The position numbers and the translations under genes were made by a program. A stretch of DNA of 64,000 bases from Oscillospiraceae bacterium (GTDB lineage Bacteria > Bacillota > Clostridia > Oscillospirales > Acutalibacteraceae): assembly GCA_022650485.1 (NCBI GenBank), contig JALCPP010000001.1, positions 310,001 to 374,000 of the forward strand, in the 5' to 3' direction. How positions within the stretch are numbered: position 1 is the stretch's first letter; each line of letters opens with the position of its first letter. The notes beneath the pieces were generated by a model, which saw only the letters and a list, made by a program, of their open reading frames with translations, had not been told where the DNA came from and made no database searches. Of this stretch, positions 9,460 through 17,436 are shown in pieces.

Positions 9460-10470
9460 TCAGATTTTCTTTTTCAAAGCACTGTATTTTGCAACGCTGG
9501 AAGCAATTTCGTCCACCACATTGCCCTCCACATAGGCTTTGGTCAATCGCAGGGCATTATACACCGTTTTTGCTTTGGCGCTGCCGTGGGTCTTAAAAAC
9601 CGGCTTCGCGCATCCCATCAGCGGCGCACCACCGTATTCGTTATAATCAAAGTTCTTTTTCAGCGCTTTCACATCTTTCAGCACGATCGCTGCGGCAAGC
9701 TTATTCAGAATACTGTGAGTAAAAATCCCTTTCAGTTTTCCCATCAGCATGATCGCCACGCCTTCGAACATTTTCAGGATGACATTGCCGGTAAATCCAT
9801 CGGCAACAATCACATCGCCGGCATCATCCGGGATGTCACGCGCTTCAATATTGCCGACAAAATTTAAGCCGGAATCTTTCAGCAGGGAAAACGCGCCATG
9901 CTGAAGTTCCCCGCCCTTATGGTCTTCGACACCAATGTTGGCAAGGGCGACACGCGGATGATGGATTCCCATCACCTTTTCCATATAAATAGAACCCATA
10001 ATGCCGAATTGCTGCAGCATTTCCGGTTTACAATCAACATTTGCGCCGCTGTCAATCAGCATAAAGCACCCTTTGTTTTTCGGCATTACGGGGGCAAATG
10101 CAATGCGCCGTACCCCTTTAATCCGCTTGACAATCAGCGTTGCCCCAACAACCAAAGCCCCGCTGTTTCCGCCGGACACAAAAGCGTCCCCTTTGCCCTG
10201 CGCCAGCAGATGAAGACCAAGAGCCATAGAAGAATCCGACTTGGATTTTACAACATCACCGGCGGAGTCTTCCATTGTAATCACAGCGGGAGCATCGCAG
10301 ATTTCCATATGCTCCAAAGAGATTCCGTTTTCCTTCGCGACCCGTCTGATTTCCTGGTCACGACCGGTCAGAACGATGTCGATTCCCAAGCCCTTAACGG
10401 CGTCAGCGCATCCCTTGACAATTTCAAGCGGAGCGTTATCTCCGCCGAACGCATCGACAATAATTTTCAT
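9460..10470 (-). CDS. plsX: Phosphate acyltransferase PlsX
   Basis: Converts acyl-ACP to acyl-phosphate, feeding PlsY in phospholipid synthesis. It is a peripheral membrane enzyme of 336 residues. The N-terminus KIIVDAFGGDNAP and the internal SGGNSGALVVGATLIVKRIKG and DGFTGNVILKMFEG segments are diagnostic. It lies between trmFO and rnc. The fab genes and acpP that often separate plsX from rnc in Firmicutes are absent here. Confidence 0.96.
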   Translation of the reverse strand: MKIIVDAFGGDNAPLEIVKGCADAVKGLGIDIVLTGRDQEIRRVAKENGISLEHMEICDAPAVITMEDSAGDVVKSKSDSSMALGLHLLAQGKGDAFVSGGNSGALVVGATLIVKRIKGVRRIAFAPVMPKNKGCFMLIDSGANVDCKPEMLQQFGIMGSIYMEKVMGIHHPRVALANIGVEDHKGGELQHGAFSLLKDSGLNFVGNIEARDIPDDAGDVIVADGFTGNVILKMFEGVAIMLMGKLKGIFTHSILNKLAAAIVLKDVKALKKNFDYNEYGGAPLMGCAKPVFKTHGSAKAKTVYNALRLTKAYVEGNVVDEIASSVAKYSALKKKI

Positions 10471-10485
10471 AGTCAGTACCTCAAT

Positions 10486-11808
10486 TCAAATGAACGTCTC
10501 TTGTTCTTCGGACAAAACCCGGTCTAAGTCACACAGCGCACGCTCAGCCAAAGCAGCGTAGCGCTCCCGCTTGTCCCGAATTCTTTCAGAAAGCGGCGGA
10601 ATGATACCGAAATTTGCACCCATCGGCTGAAAAGGACCGGCACCGCCGGACTCGACATAGCGGCTGAGTGCACCGATCATCGTCGTTTCCGGCAGGGTCA
10701 GCGGATTTTTCCCTCGCTGCCGGCGCACGGCATTGATGCCCGCCATGATTCCCGACGCAGCGGATTCCATATATCCCTCTACTCCTGTCACCTGCCCCGC
10801 AAAGAACAGGTCAGGATGACTGCGAACAGCAAAGCCTGAAGTAAGAACCTGCGGCGAATTTAAAAACGTATTCCGGTGCATCACACCGAACCGTGCATAT
10901 TCGGCATGCTCCAGTCCGGGAATCATTCCAAACACCCGCTTTTGTTCCGGAAATTTCAGGTTGGTCTGGAATCCAACCAGATTATACATGGTGCCGGATT
11001 CATTCTCCCTGCGCAGCTGAAGGACTGCCCACGGGCGGTGTCCCGTCGCCGGGTCGCGCAGCCCCACCGGTTTCATGGGGCCAAACCTCAAGGTATCCGG
11101 ACCGCGGCCGGCCAAAACCTCAACCGGCATACATCCTTCGTACACTTTCGGGTCAGCCGCGTCAAACTCATGAATCGGGGCGCGCTGAGCAGTAACCAAT
11201 TCCGCATAAAAGTTTTCATACTCTTCGCGGTTCATCGGACAGTTCAAATAGGCGTCTGCTTCCCCTCTGCCATAACGGGAAGCGGCAAAGATTCGGTCCA
11301 TGGTAAGGCTTTCCGCCATAACGATCGGCGCAGCCGCGTCAAAAAAGCTGAGACTCCCGCCGCAAAGGCCAAAGATTTTCTCCGCCAAAGCATCGGAAGT
11401 CAAGGGCCCGGTCGCGACAACCGTAATCCCGTCAGCCGGAAGTTCCAACTGTTCTTCTCTGTGAATCCGGATCATCGGATGAGATTCGATTTTTTGCGTG
11501 ACCGCCTGCGAAAAAGCTCCGCGGTCAACGGCCAGCGCACCGCCCGCAGGCACACGGCAGGCATCCGCACAGGGCAGCAATGCCGAACCAAGCCTTCTCA
11601 TCTCTTCTTTCAAAAGCCCCGCCGCGCTTGCCTGACGCTCTGCTTTAAGTGAATTAGAGCAAACAAGTTCTGCAAAGCTCTCGCTTTTATGTGCCGGTGA
11701 ATAGCGAAGCGGCTTCATCTCATATAACTCAACCTGAATTCCAGCCTGCGCAATCTGCCACGCAGCTTCACAACCGGCAAGGCCGGCTCCAATGACACGG
11801 ATGCTCAT
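10486..11808 (-). CDS. trmFO: Folate-dependent tRNA m5U54 methyltransferase TrmFO
   Basis: FAD enzyme that makes 5-methyluridine at position 54 of the tRNA T-loop using methylene-tetrahydrofolate. The 440-residue protein starts with the dinucleotide-binding motif VIGAGLAGCEAAW (GxGxxG at 7-12). It has the family segments HKSESFAELVCSNSLKAE, CPMNREEYENFY and FAGQVTGVEGYMESAASG. The start overlaps the topA stop (ATGA). topA-trmFO adjacency is common in Firmicutes. Confidence 0.96.
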   Translation of the reverse strand: MSIRVIGAGLAGCEAAWQIAQAGIQVELYEMKPLRYSPAHKSESFAELVCSNSLKAERQASAAGLLKEEMRRLGSALLPCADACRVPAGGALAVDRGAFSQAVTQKIESHPMIRIHREEQLELPADGITVVATGPLTSDALAEKIFGLCGGSLSFFDAAAPIVMAESLTMDRIFAASRYGRGEADAYLNCPMNREEYENFYAELVTAQRAPIHEFDAADPKVYEGCMPVEVLAGRGPDTLRFGPMKPVGLRDPATGHRPWAVLQLRRENESGTMYNLVGFQTNLKFPEQKRVFGMIPGLEHAEYARFGVMHRNTFLNSPQVLTSGFAVRSHPDLFFAGQVTGVEGYMESAASGIMAGINAVRRQRGKNPLTLPETTMIGALSRYVESGGAGPFQPMGANFGIIPPLSERIRDKRERYAALAERALCDLDRVLSEEQETFI

Positions 11809-13886
11809 TCTTCCTCCGTCTTTTCATAACCGCAGTCCGGGGTAACGCAGTACACCTTCGGGTGTTTTCCCTTTTTCTTTAAGAGCGTTTTACCGCATTT
11901 CGGACATTTCTCCATGGAAGGTTCGTCCCAGGAAACGAAATCGCAGTCAGGGTAATTGGAGCACCCGTAAAAGACGCGCCCCTTCTTCGTTTTCTTAACG
12001 ATCACTTTTCCGCCGCATTTCGGGCATTCAGCCCCTGTTTCCTGAACATATTTTTTCACATTCTTGCATTCCGGATACCCAGGGCAAGCCAGGAATTTAC
12101 CGTAACGGCCGTTCTTAATCACCATATGCCGCCCGCACTTCTCGCAGATGACGTCAGTCACGTCTTCCTTCAGCTGAATTTTGACTCCCTTCATTTCTTC
12201 CTTTGCGGTTTTCAGGGTTTTGTCAAAATCATCGTAAAAGCCTTCCAGCGTTTCGACCCAGTTCGTTTTACCGCTCTGGACCGCATCGAGGTTGCTTTCC
12301 ACCTGAGCGGTAAACTTCACATTGACGATTTTAGGGAAACGTTCCTCCATTAAATTGGTAACGGTTTCTCCCAATTCTGTGGGCTTCAGCGCTTTCCCGT
12401 CCCGGATCACATATTCCCTGCCTGTAATGGTGGAAATGGTAGCGGCATAGGTGGACGGCCGACCAATTCCGTTTTCTTCCAAAGCCTTAATCAGCGAAGC
12501 TTCTGTGTAGCGCGGGGGCGGCTGCGTAAAGTGCTGACTGCCAGCAATCTCTTTCAGTTTCAGCAGCATGCCGGATTCCAAGTCCGGAAGGACAACGCCT
12601 TTTTTCCCTTTTTCGTCCTTTGCTTCTTCATAAAGCACGGTAAAACCGTCAAAGGTGACCGTAAAACCGGAAGCCTTAAAAATATAATCTTTTGCCTGAA
12701 TGTCGGCCTGTGTGGTGCTTTGCAGGCAGTTCGCCATCTGGCTGGCCATAAAGCGGTCCCAAATCAGCTTATAAAGTTTATACTGGTCGGACGAAAGGCT
12801 CTCTTTCACCTTTTCAGGAGGAAGAGACGGCATACTGGGACGGATGGCTTCATGGCCATCCTGAGCATTTGCCCTTGATTTAAAGTGGCGCGGGGTATCG
12901 GGAAGATATTTTTCGCCCCAGCGTTCACGAATATAATCGCCCGCTTCTTTAATTGCATCTTCTGAAATGCGAAGAGAATCTGTTCTCATATACGTAATCA
13001 GACCGATAGCCCCGAGCCCCGGAACTTCTACGCCTTCATACAGTTCCTGCGCCGCTTTCATGGTTCGCCTTGCCTGAAATCCAAGCCGGCGTGACGCTTC
13101 CTGCTGAAGGGTTGAAGTGATGAACGGCGGTGCGGGGGACTTGCGTCGTTTCCCTTTCTTGAGCTTCGCAATGCTGAAGTCGGCATCCTTCAATTCTTCC
13201 AGGATTCGGTTAGACTCCTCTTCACTGGAAATCTTCATCTTGCCGTTTGTGTCCCCATAGAAACTTGCGGAAAAAGTTTTGCGGGAACCTTTGGGGATCA
13301 GTTTCGCATCAATCGTCCAATATTCTTCCGGCACAAAACTGCGGATTTCATTTTCACGGTCTACAATAATGCGTACCGCGACGGACTGCACACGCCCTGC
13401 GGACAGTCCCCGCCTGATTTTCTGGGACAAAAACGGACTGAGTTTATAACCAACCAGCCGGTCGAGAATCCGGCGCGCCTGCTGTGCATTGACCAGGTCA
13501 ATGTCAAGGCTTCTTGGATTGCTCATTCCGTTGGATACGCCGGTTTTCGTGATTTCATTAAAAGTAACACGGTTTTTGTCGTCCATATCAAGCCCGAGAA
13601 TATACGCCAAATGCCAGGAAATCGCCTCTCCCTCCCGATCGGGGTCGGTCGCGAGAAAAATGTAATCGCTTTTTTCGGCCAGGTCCTTTAATTCCTGTAC
13701 CAGCTTTTCCTTGCCTTTGATAATGGCATATTTCGGCTTAAACTTATTTTTTACATCTACACTTAAACGGTTTGCCGGAAGATCACGCACATGGCCCATG
13801 GATGCCACAACATCGAAACCGGCCCCGAGATACTTTTGAATTGTTTTAGCTTTCGCCGGGGATTCTACGATCACCAGCTTGGACAT
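11805..13886 (-). CDS. topA: DNA topoisomerase I
   Basis: Type IA topoisomerase that relaxes negative supercoils. The 693-residue protein has an N-terminal TOPRIM domain (KLVIVESPAKAKTI, DPDREGEAI at 81-88), the SAGRVQSVA motif, and the catalytic tyrosine Y299 in GLITYMRTDS. Three C4 zinc ribbons follow at the C-terminus (CEKCGRH..., CPKCGGK..., CPKCGKT...). ATG 13886 follows GAGGTGG closely; an ATG at 13901 would add five residues and lacks a good site. dprA lies 58 bases upstream and trmFO overlaps by 4 bases. Confidence 0.97.
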   Translation of the reverse strand: MSKLVIVESPAKAKTIQKYLGAGFDVVASMGHVRDLPANRLSVDVKNKFKPKYAIIKGKEKLVQELKDLAEKSDYIFLATDPDREGEAISWHLAYILGLDMDDKNRVTFNEITKTGVSNGMSNPRSLDIDLVNAQQARRILDRLVGYKLSPFLSQKIRRGLSAGRVQSVAVRIIVDRENEIRSFVPEEYWTIDAKLIPKGSRKTFSASFYGDTNGKMKISSEEESNRILEELKDADFSIAKLKKGKRRKSPAPPFITSTLQQEASRRLGFQARRTMKAAQELYEGVEVPGLGAIGLITYMRTDSLRISEDAIKEAGDYIRERWGEKYLPDTPRHFKSRANAQDGHEAIRPSMPSLPPEKVKESLSSDQYKLYKLIWDRFMASQMANCLQSTTQADIQAKDYIFKASGFTVTFDGFTVLYEEAKDEKGKKGVVLPDLESGMLLKLKEIAGSQHFTQPPPRYTEASLIKALEENGIGRPSTYAATISTITGREYVIRDGKALKPTELGETVTNLMEERFPKIVNVKFTAQVESNLDAVQSGKTNWVETLEGFYDDFDKTLKTAKEEMKGVKIQLKEDVTDVICEKCGRHMVIKNGRYGKFLACPGYPECKNVKKYVQETGAECPKCGGKVIVKKTKKGRVFYGCSNYPDCDFVSWDEPSMEKCPKCGKTLLKKKGKHPKVYCVTPDCGYEKTEEE

Positions 13887-13944
13887 AAAACCACCTCGCA
13901 TTGATTCTCTTTTTTTCTTTTGCGCGCAAGCGCAAAGAAATTGT

Positions 13945-15117
13945 TCAGCGCTTTAAACTGTAGCGCCGGCCTGAATGGGATCGAATCGCACCCTCTAATT
14001 CCAATTCCGTCACAGCCGAGAGCAAGCGTGCAACCGGAACCTGTGTCTGTTCCGCCAGTTCTGCAATCGGACGCGGCCGGTCGGTCAAACTGGACAATAA
14101 TATTTGCGCGTCCTGAGAAAAATGATCTGCACCGGGGATTTTCTGCTTTTTATTTTCCAAAGAGGAACTGATTTTCGTGCCATTCTCTTCTATAATAACA
14201 TTTGTTTTAGTATCGTCAAGAAAAAATTTACTTTTTCCCCATTCAGGATATTCTTCAAGAATCTCTTTTGCCCCGCTGACCGGCTTTGCCCCAGCCTTAA
14301 TCAAATTGTTGACACCGGCAGAAACAGGGCTGAAAATACCGCACGGAACCGCAAAAACATCTCGCCCCTGTTCCAATGCGTAATCCGCAGTAATTAAAGA
14401 ACCGCTTTTTGCCGCGGCCTCTACCACAAGAATTCCATGCGACAAGCCGGAGATAATCCGGTTGCGAATGGGAAAGTTCGACCCTACCGCCTGGGTCTGC
14501 GGCGGGAATTCGGAAATCAGAACTCCGTGCTCCGCAATAACATCGCGCAATGACGCATTCGTCATTAAGTAATCCGTGTCGATTCCACAACCAAGGATGC
14601 AAGCGGTTCGGCCGCCTGCTTGAAGCGCGCCCTGATGTGCCGCGGTATCAATACCGAGTGCGCCGCCACTGACAACCACCACACCGTTTTGCGCCAGTTC
14701 ATACGCAAAGCTGCGCGCGGCTGCCTTGCCGGTCTGGGTAGCCTTTCTGGTCCCCACAATCGAAATTGCAGGCTCCGTATCAAAGTCCGGCAGGGTTCCC
14801 TTGGTGTAAAGCACACAGGGAGGATTGTGAATATGCCGCAAAGGGCCCGGATAGTTGTCACAGTCCGGTGTGATCACTTTCTGCCCAATCTGTTCACAAT
14901 AAACCAGCAAAGCCTGCGCATCGGAAATCGAATAGGTTTCCATGCCGCGAAGTTCCTTCGGCGTAAAATAACCTTCCAGCAGCCAGGCTTCCCGTCCGGC
15001 CGCATAGAACTCCTCCAGATTTTTCCATCCTTCCAGAATGCGGTTCGGCTTAGAACTTCCCGCGCCAAGCGCGTGCTGCAGCCAAAGCCAGAAAGCCCTA
15101 GGGTCATAATTGCTCAT
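13945..15117 (-). CDS. dprA: DNA processing protein DprA
   Basis: Binds incoming single-stranded DNA and loads RecA during natural transformation. The 390-residue protein has an N-terminal helical region, the Rossmann-like DprA core (AISIVGTRKAT, VVVSGGALGIDTAAH, FPIRNRIISGLS, KSGSLITADYALEQGRDVFAVPG-like segment), and a C-terminal winged-helix domain ending in LELEGAIRSHSGRRYSL. It follows the TrmH-type gene with its ATG only two bases from the upstream stop, and leads into topA, a widespread dprA-topA order. Confidence 0.95.
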   Translation of the reverse strand: MSNYDPRAFWLWLQHALGAGSSKPNRILEGWKNLEEFYAAGREAWLLEGYFTPKELRGMETYSISDAQALLVYCEQIGQKVITPDCDNYPGPLRHIHNPPCVLYTKGTLPDFDTEPAISIVGTRKATQTGKAAARSFAYELAQNGVVVVSGGALGIDTAAHQGALQAGGRTACILGCGIDTDYLMTNASLRDVIAEHGVLISEFPPQTQAVGSNFPIRNRIISGLSHGILVVEAAAKSGSLITADYALEQGRDVFAVPCGIFSPVSAGVNNLIKAGAKPVSGAKEILEEYPEWGKSKFFLDDTKTNVIIEENGTKISSSLENKKQKIPGADHFSQDAQILLSSLTDRPRPIAELAEQTQVPVARLLSAVTELELEGAIRSHSGRRYSLKR

Positions 15118-15118
15118 A

Positions 15119-15928
15119 TCATGACGCCCCCGCTCTGTTTCTCATCATTTCCCAGATCAAGATTGCCGCTGCTGCGGACGCATTCAGCGATTCCGCCCTT
15201 CCCAGCATGGGTATGGTGATCTGCGCGGAACAGGATTTTTGCGTTTCCTGCGTTAAACCGTTTCCTTCATTTCCCACCGCCAGCACGCACGGAATGGAGA
15301 AATCCATTTTAGTGACCGGTAGTGCACCGCGGTCCGGAACAGCCGCCGCCGTAATAAAACCGCGTTGATTTAAGGCAGAAAATAACCGGGGCAGATCTTC
15401 TTCCAGAAAAATCCGCTGGCGAAAGACCGCACCCATAGACGCGCGAAGCACCTTGGGAGAATAAAGGTCACAGCAATTCCCCCCTAAAAGGACTCCTGTA
15501 ATTCCCATTGCTTCCGCCGTACGGAGAATGGCACCCAAATTGGCGGGATCCTGCAGATTTTCCAATGCAAGGTAAGCCCCCCGCTCCGTCAGTTCAGAAC
15601 CTTTCAGCACATTTGCCGACATTTCGCAGATACAAAAAATCCCCTGCGGTGTTTTGGTGCGTGACAGGCTCTGTGCAGCCTGCGGCCCGACCACATAAAT
15701 TTCCTGCGCATTGTTGCGTGCCAAAGACAGGTAATTTCCATACTTTTCTGCGGCGGCTTCTGTATAAAACAACGTGCGGATTGACACGCTGCTGGATGCG
15801 GCATCCGCGCACAGCCGTGCCCCTTCCAAAAAATACAGCCCGCATTCCCTGCGGTACTCCGCGGAACCGGACAGCTGTACAGCATTTTTAATGATTCTAT
15901 TTCGACGGCTCAAAATCATTTCCGGCAT
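15119..15928 (-). CDS. TrmH/SpoU family RNA 2'-O-methyltransferase
   Basis: A SPOUT-class RNA methyltransferase of 269 residues. An N-terminal substrate-binding domain (ILSRRNRIIKNA) is followed by the three SPOUT motifs: LENLQDPANLGAILRTAEA, VLAVGNEGNGLT, and IPMLGRAESLNASAAAAILIWE, which form the trefoil knot that binds SAM. The family modifies rRNA or tRNA; the target cannot be read from sequence. ATG 15928 follows GGGGGT. The gene begins just after the terminator hairpin behind rplT, so it needs its own promoter or read-through. Confidence 0.92.
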   Translation of the reverse strand: MPEMILSRRNRIIKNAVQLSGSAEYRRECGLYFLEGARLCADAASSSVSIRTLFYTEAAAEKYGNYLSLARNNAQEIYVVGPQAAQSLSRTKTPQGIFCICEMSANVLKGSELTERGAYLALENLQDPANLGAILRTAEAMGITGVLLGGNCCDLYSPKVLRASMGAVFRQRIFLEEDLPRLFSALNQRGFITAAAVPDRGALPVTKMDFSIPCVLAVGNEGNGLTQETQKSCSAQITIPMLGRAESLNASAAAAILIWEMMRNRAGAS

Positions 15929-15954
15929 GCGGTAACCCCCAACGAATAAAATGA

Positions 15955-15985
15955 GCGCCCGGAACCAACCGGGCGCAGTTTTCAA
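15955..15985 (-). terminator. Terminator-like hairpin after rplT
   Basis: A perfect 8-bp stem, GCGCCCGG paired with CCGGGCGC (15955-15962 with 15969-15976), has a 6-base loop. On the minus strand it is followed by a T-rich stretch (TCATTTTATT). It lies between rplT and the trmH-type gene, and probably ends or attenuates the infC-rpmI-rplT transcript. Confidence 0.7.
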
Positions 15986-15987
15986 TA

Positions 15988-16341
15988 TTAGACCGCAGAT
16001 TTTGCTTTTTCGACCAGGCTCTTAAAAGCGGCCTCATCGGCAACGGCAATCTCCGCCAGCATTTTACGATTCAGCATGATTCCAGCCTTTTTCAGTCCGT
16101 TCATGAATTTGGAATAGCTCACACCATTTGCACGGCATGCGGCAGAAATGCGGACAATCCACAGACGGCGGAAGTCCCTCTTTCTGGCTTTGCGGCCGGC
16201 AAATGCATAGTTGCCGGATTTCATAACGGCCTGTTTCGCCATTTTAAAGTGACGGCTCTTCGAGCCAAAATAACCTTTTGCAAGTTTTAAAGTCTTTTTC
16301 CTTCTTTTGCGCGTCATCAACGCGCCCTTCACACGTGCCAT
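15988..16341 (-). CDS. rplT: 50S ribosomal protein L20
   Basis: A 117-residue L20, an early 23S rRNA-binding assembly protein. The start [31 protein letters not shown]-like segment (shown here in short) and the [19 protein letters not shown] tail are characteristic. It is the third gene of infC-rpmI-rplT. In Firmicutes L20 represses its own operon by binding the leader of the infC transcript, and a candidate leader is present upstream. Confidence 0.98.
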   Translation of the reverse strand: MARVKGALMTRKRRKKTLKLAKGYFGSKSRHFKMAKQAVMKSGNYAFAGRKARKRDFRRLWIVRISAACRANGVSYSKFMNGLKKAGIMLNRKMLAEIAVADEAAFKSLVEKAKSAV

Positions 16342-16387
16342 TCTGTTACCTCCAATAATTGGAAAATTTCCGTTTAAAAATCAATCT

Positions 16388-16585
16388 CTATTTGTAAGGA
16401 ATCAGCTTTTTGATTGCTGCCACATTTGTTTTGTCGGCAATGGCTGTCTTGCGCAGGCCACGCTTCCGCTTTGTGGATTTCTTGTTCAAAATGTGCGATT
16501 TATAGGCATGCGCACGAATTACTTTGCCTTTTTTTGACAGTTTAAAGCGCTTTTTCGCGCCGGTATGTGTTTTGATTTTAGGCAT
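16388..16585 (-). CDS. rpmI: 50S ribosomal protein L35
   Basis: A 65-residue, highly basic L35. It starts [20 protein letters not shown] and ends with the [12 protein letters not shown] segment typical of the family. It lies between infC (23 bases upstream) and rplT (46 bases downstream), the near-universal order. Confidence 0.98.
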   Translation of the reverse strand: MPKIKTHTGAKKRFKLSKKGKVIRAHAYKSHILNKKSTKRKRGLRKTAIADKTNVAAIKKLIPYK

Positions 16586-16608
16586 AACTGCCCCTCCTTA
16601 TAGAAACT

Positions 16609-17127
16609 TTACTTCACGGGTTTGGAAGCAAGGAACATCAACATGTTGCGTCCTTCCAGCTTAGGCGGTTTTTCAACGTTGGCAATTTCGCTCAGGGCCT
16701 CTGCAAAGCGTTTCATCGTTTCATAGCCATGCTCTGGGTGTCCCATTTCACGGCCGCGAAAACGAATAGAAGCCTTGACCTTATCACCGTGTTTCAAAAA
16801 CTTTTCCGCATGGCCAAGTTTTGTATTGAAATCATGAACATCAATATTCAACGACAGACGGATTTCCTTAATATCAACGGTATGCTGATTTTTCCTGGCT
16901 TCTTTTTCGCGTTTGGCCTGCTCAAACCTGAATTTGCCGTAATCAATAATTTTGCAGACCGGTGGTTTTGCCCCAGGAGCAATCTTCACTAAATCAAGAT
17001 TCATCTCCCTGGCTTTCTGCAAGGCCTGCGAGGATGACATCAGACCAAGCTGACTGCCGTCCGAGCCGATTAACCGCACTTGCCTGTCGCGGATTTTTTC
17101 GTTAATCTGAAGTTCCCTGTTGCTAAT
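16609..17127 (-). CDS. infC: Translation initiation factor IF-3 (ATT start)
   Basis: IF-3 binds the 30S subunit, prevents premature 50S joining and checks the start codon. The 172-residue protein begins ISNRELQINEKIRD, has the LGLMSSSQAL and VCKIIDYGKFRFEQ segments of the N-domain, and the C-domain motif GREMGHPEHG. The start is read as ATT at 17125-17127: GGAGGTG lies 7 bases upstream, and no ATG or GTG fits that site. An in-frame ATG at 17148 would overlap the Shine-Dalgarno region. AUU starts in infC allow IF-3 to limit its own synthesis, since IF-3 discriminates against AUU. Confidence 0.95.
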   Translation of the reverse strand: MSNRELQINEKIRDRQVRLIGSDGSQLGLMSSSQALQKAREMNLDLVKIAPGAKPPVCKIIDYGKFRFEQAKREKEARKNQHTVDIKEIRLSLNIDVHDFNTKLGHAEKFLKHGDKVKASIRFRGREMGHPEHGYETMKRFAEALSEIANVEKPPKLEGRNMLMFLASKPVK

Positions 17128-17311
17128 AGTTAAGCACCTCCATAACACGTTACTTCTACATAATTAAAGCGCGGGCCGATTACATCTGCCCGCGCATCAA
17201 TACTCACTTTGTTCCAAAGGAACATCTGAATGTATTGACCCGTGACGGACAGAACCCCACAGGTGGAAACACTGTTCCCTGGAAGGAACCGTATCCCGCT
17301 TTGTTTTACAA
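17128..17311 (-). promoter_or_regulatory. infC-rpmI-rplT leader with attenuator hairpin (probable L20 leader)
   Basis: A roughly 180-base untranslated leader separates the promoter from infC. Near its 3' end GCGCGGGC (17188-17195) pairs with GCCCGCGC (17169-17176 on the plus strand), giving an 8-bp GC stem. Towards infC this is followed by TTTAATTAT, a weak U tract. Further inverted segments such as TTCCTTTGGAA lie upstream. Position, length and hairpin fit the Firmicute L20-leader attenuator, but I cannot run a covariance model. Confidence 0.6.
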
Positions 17312-17317
17312 TAAATT

Positions 17318-17346
17318 ATTATACTGGTATTTCACAGCTTTGTCAA
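17318..17346 (-). promoter_or_regulatory. Sigma-A promoter of infC-rpmI-rplT
   Basis: On the minus strand TTGACA (17341-17346) and TATAAT (17318-17323) are separated by exactly 17 bases, a perfect consensus. Transcription should begin near 17311. This is one of the strongest promoters in the window, as expected for ribosomal genes. Between it and the DUF3160 stop (17347-17436) I see nothing else clear. Confidence 0.9.
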
Positions 17347-17436
17347 GGCTGATTTTTCATTTCATGAAACAACCCGTCCATCTGCCATTCCTTTGGCCGA
17401 AAAGATAGCAAAGTTAAGGCAACGGGCGACCCGAAT

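Noticed and set aside
13919-13936. Terminator between dprA and topA (TTTGCGC/GCGCAAA stem)
   Set aside because: On the minus strand the stem is followed by an A/G-rich run and not by T, so it is unlikely to end transcription before topA.
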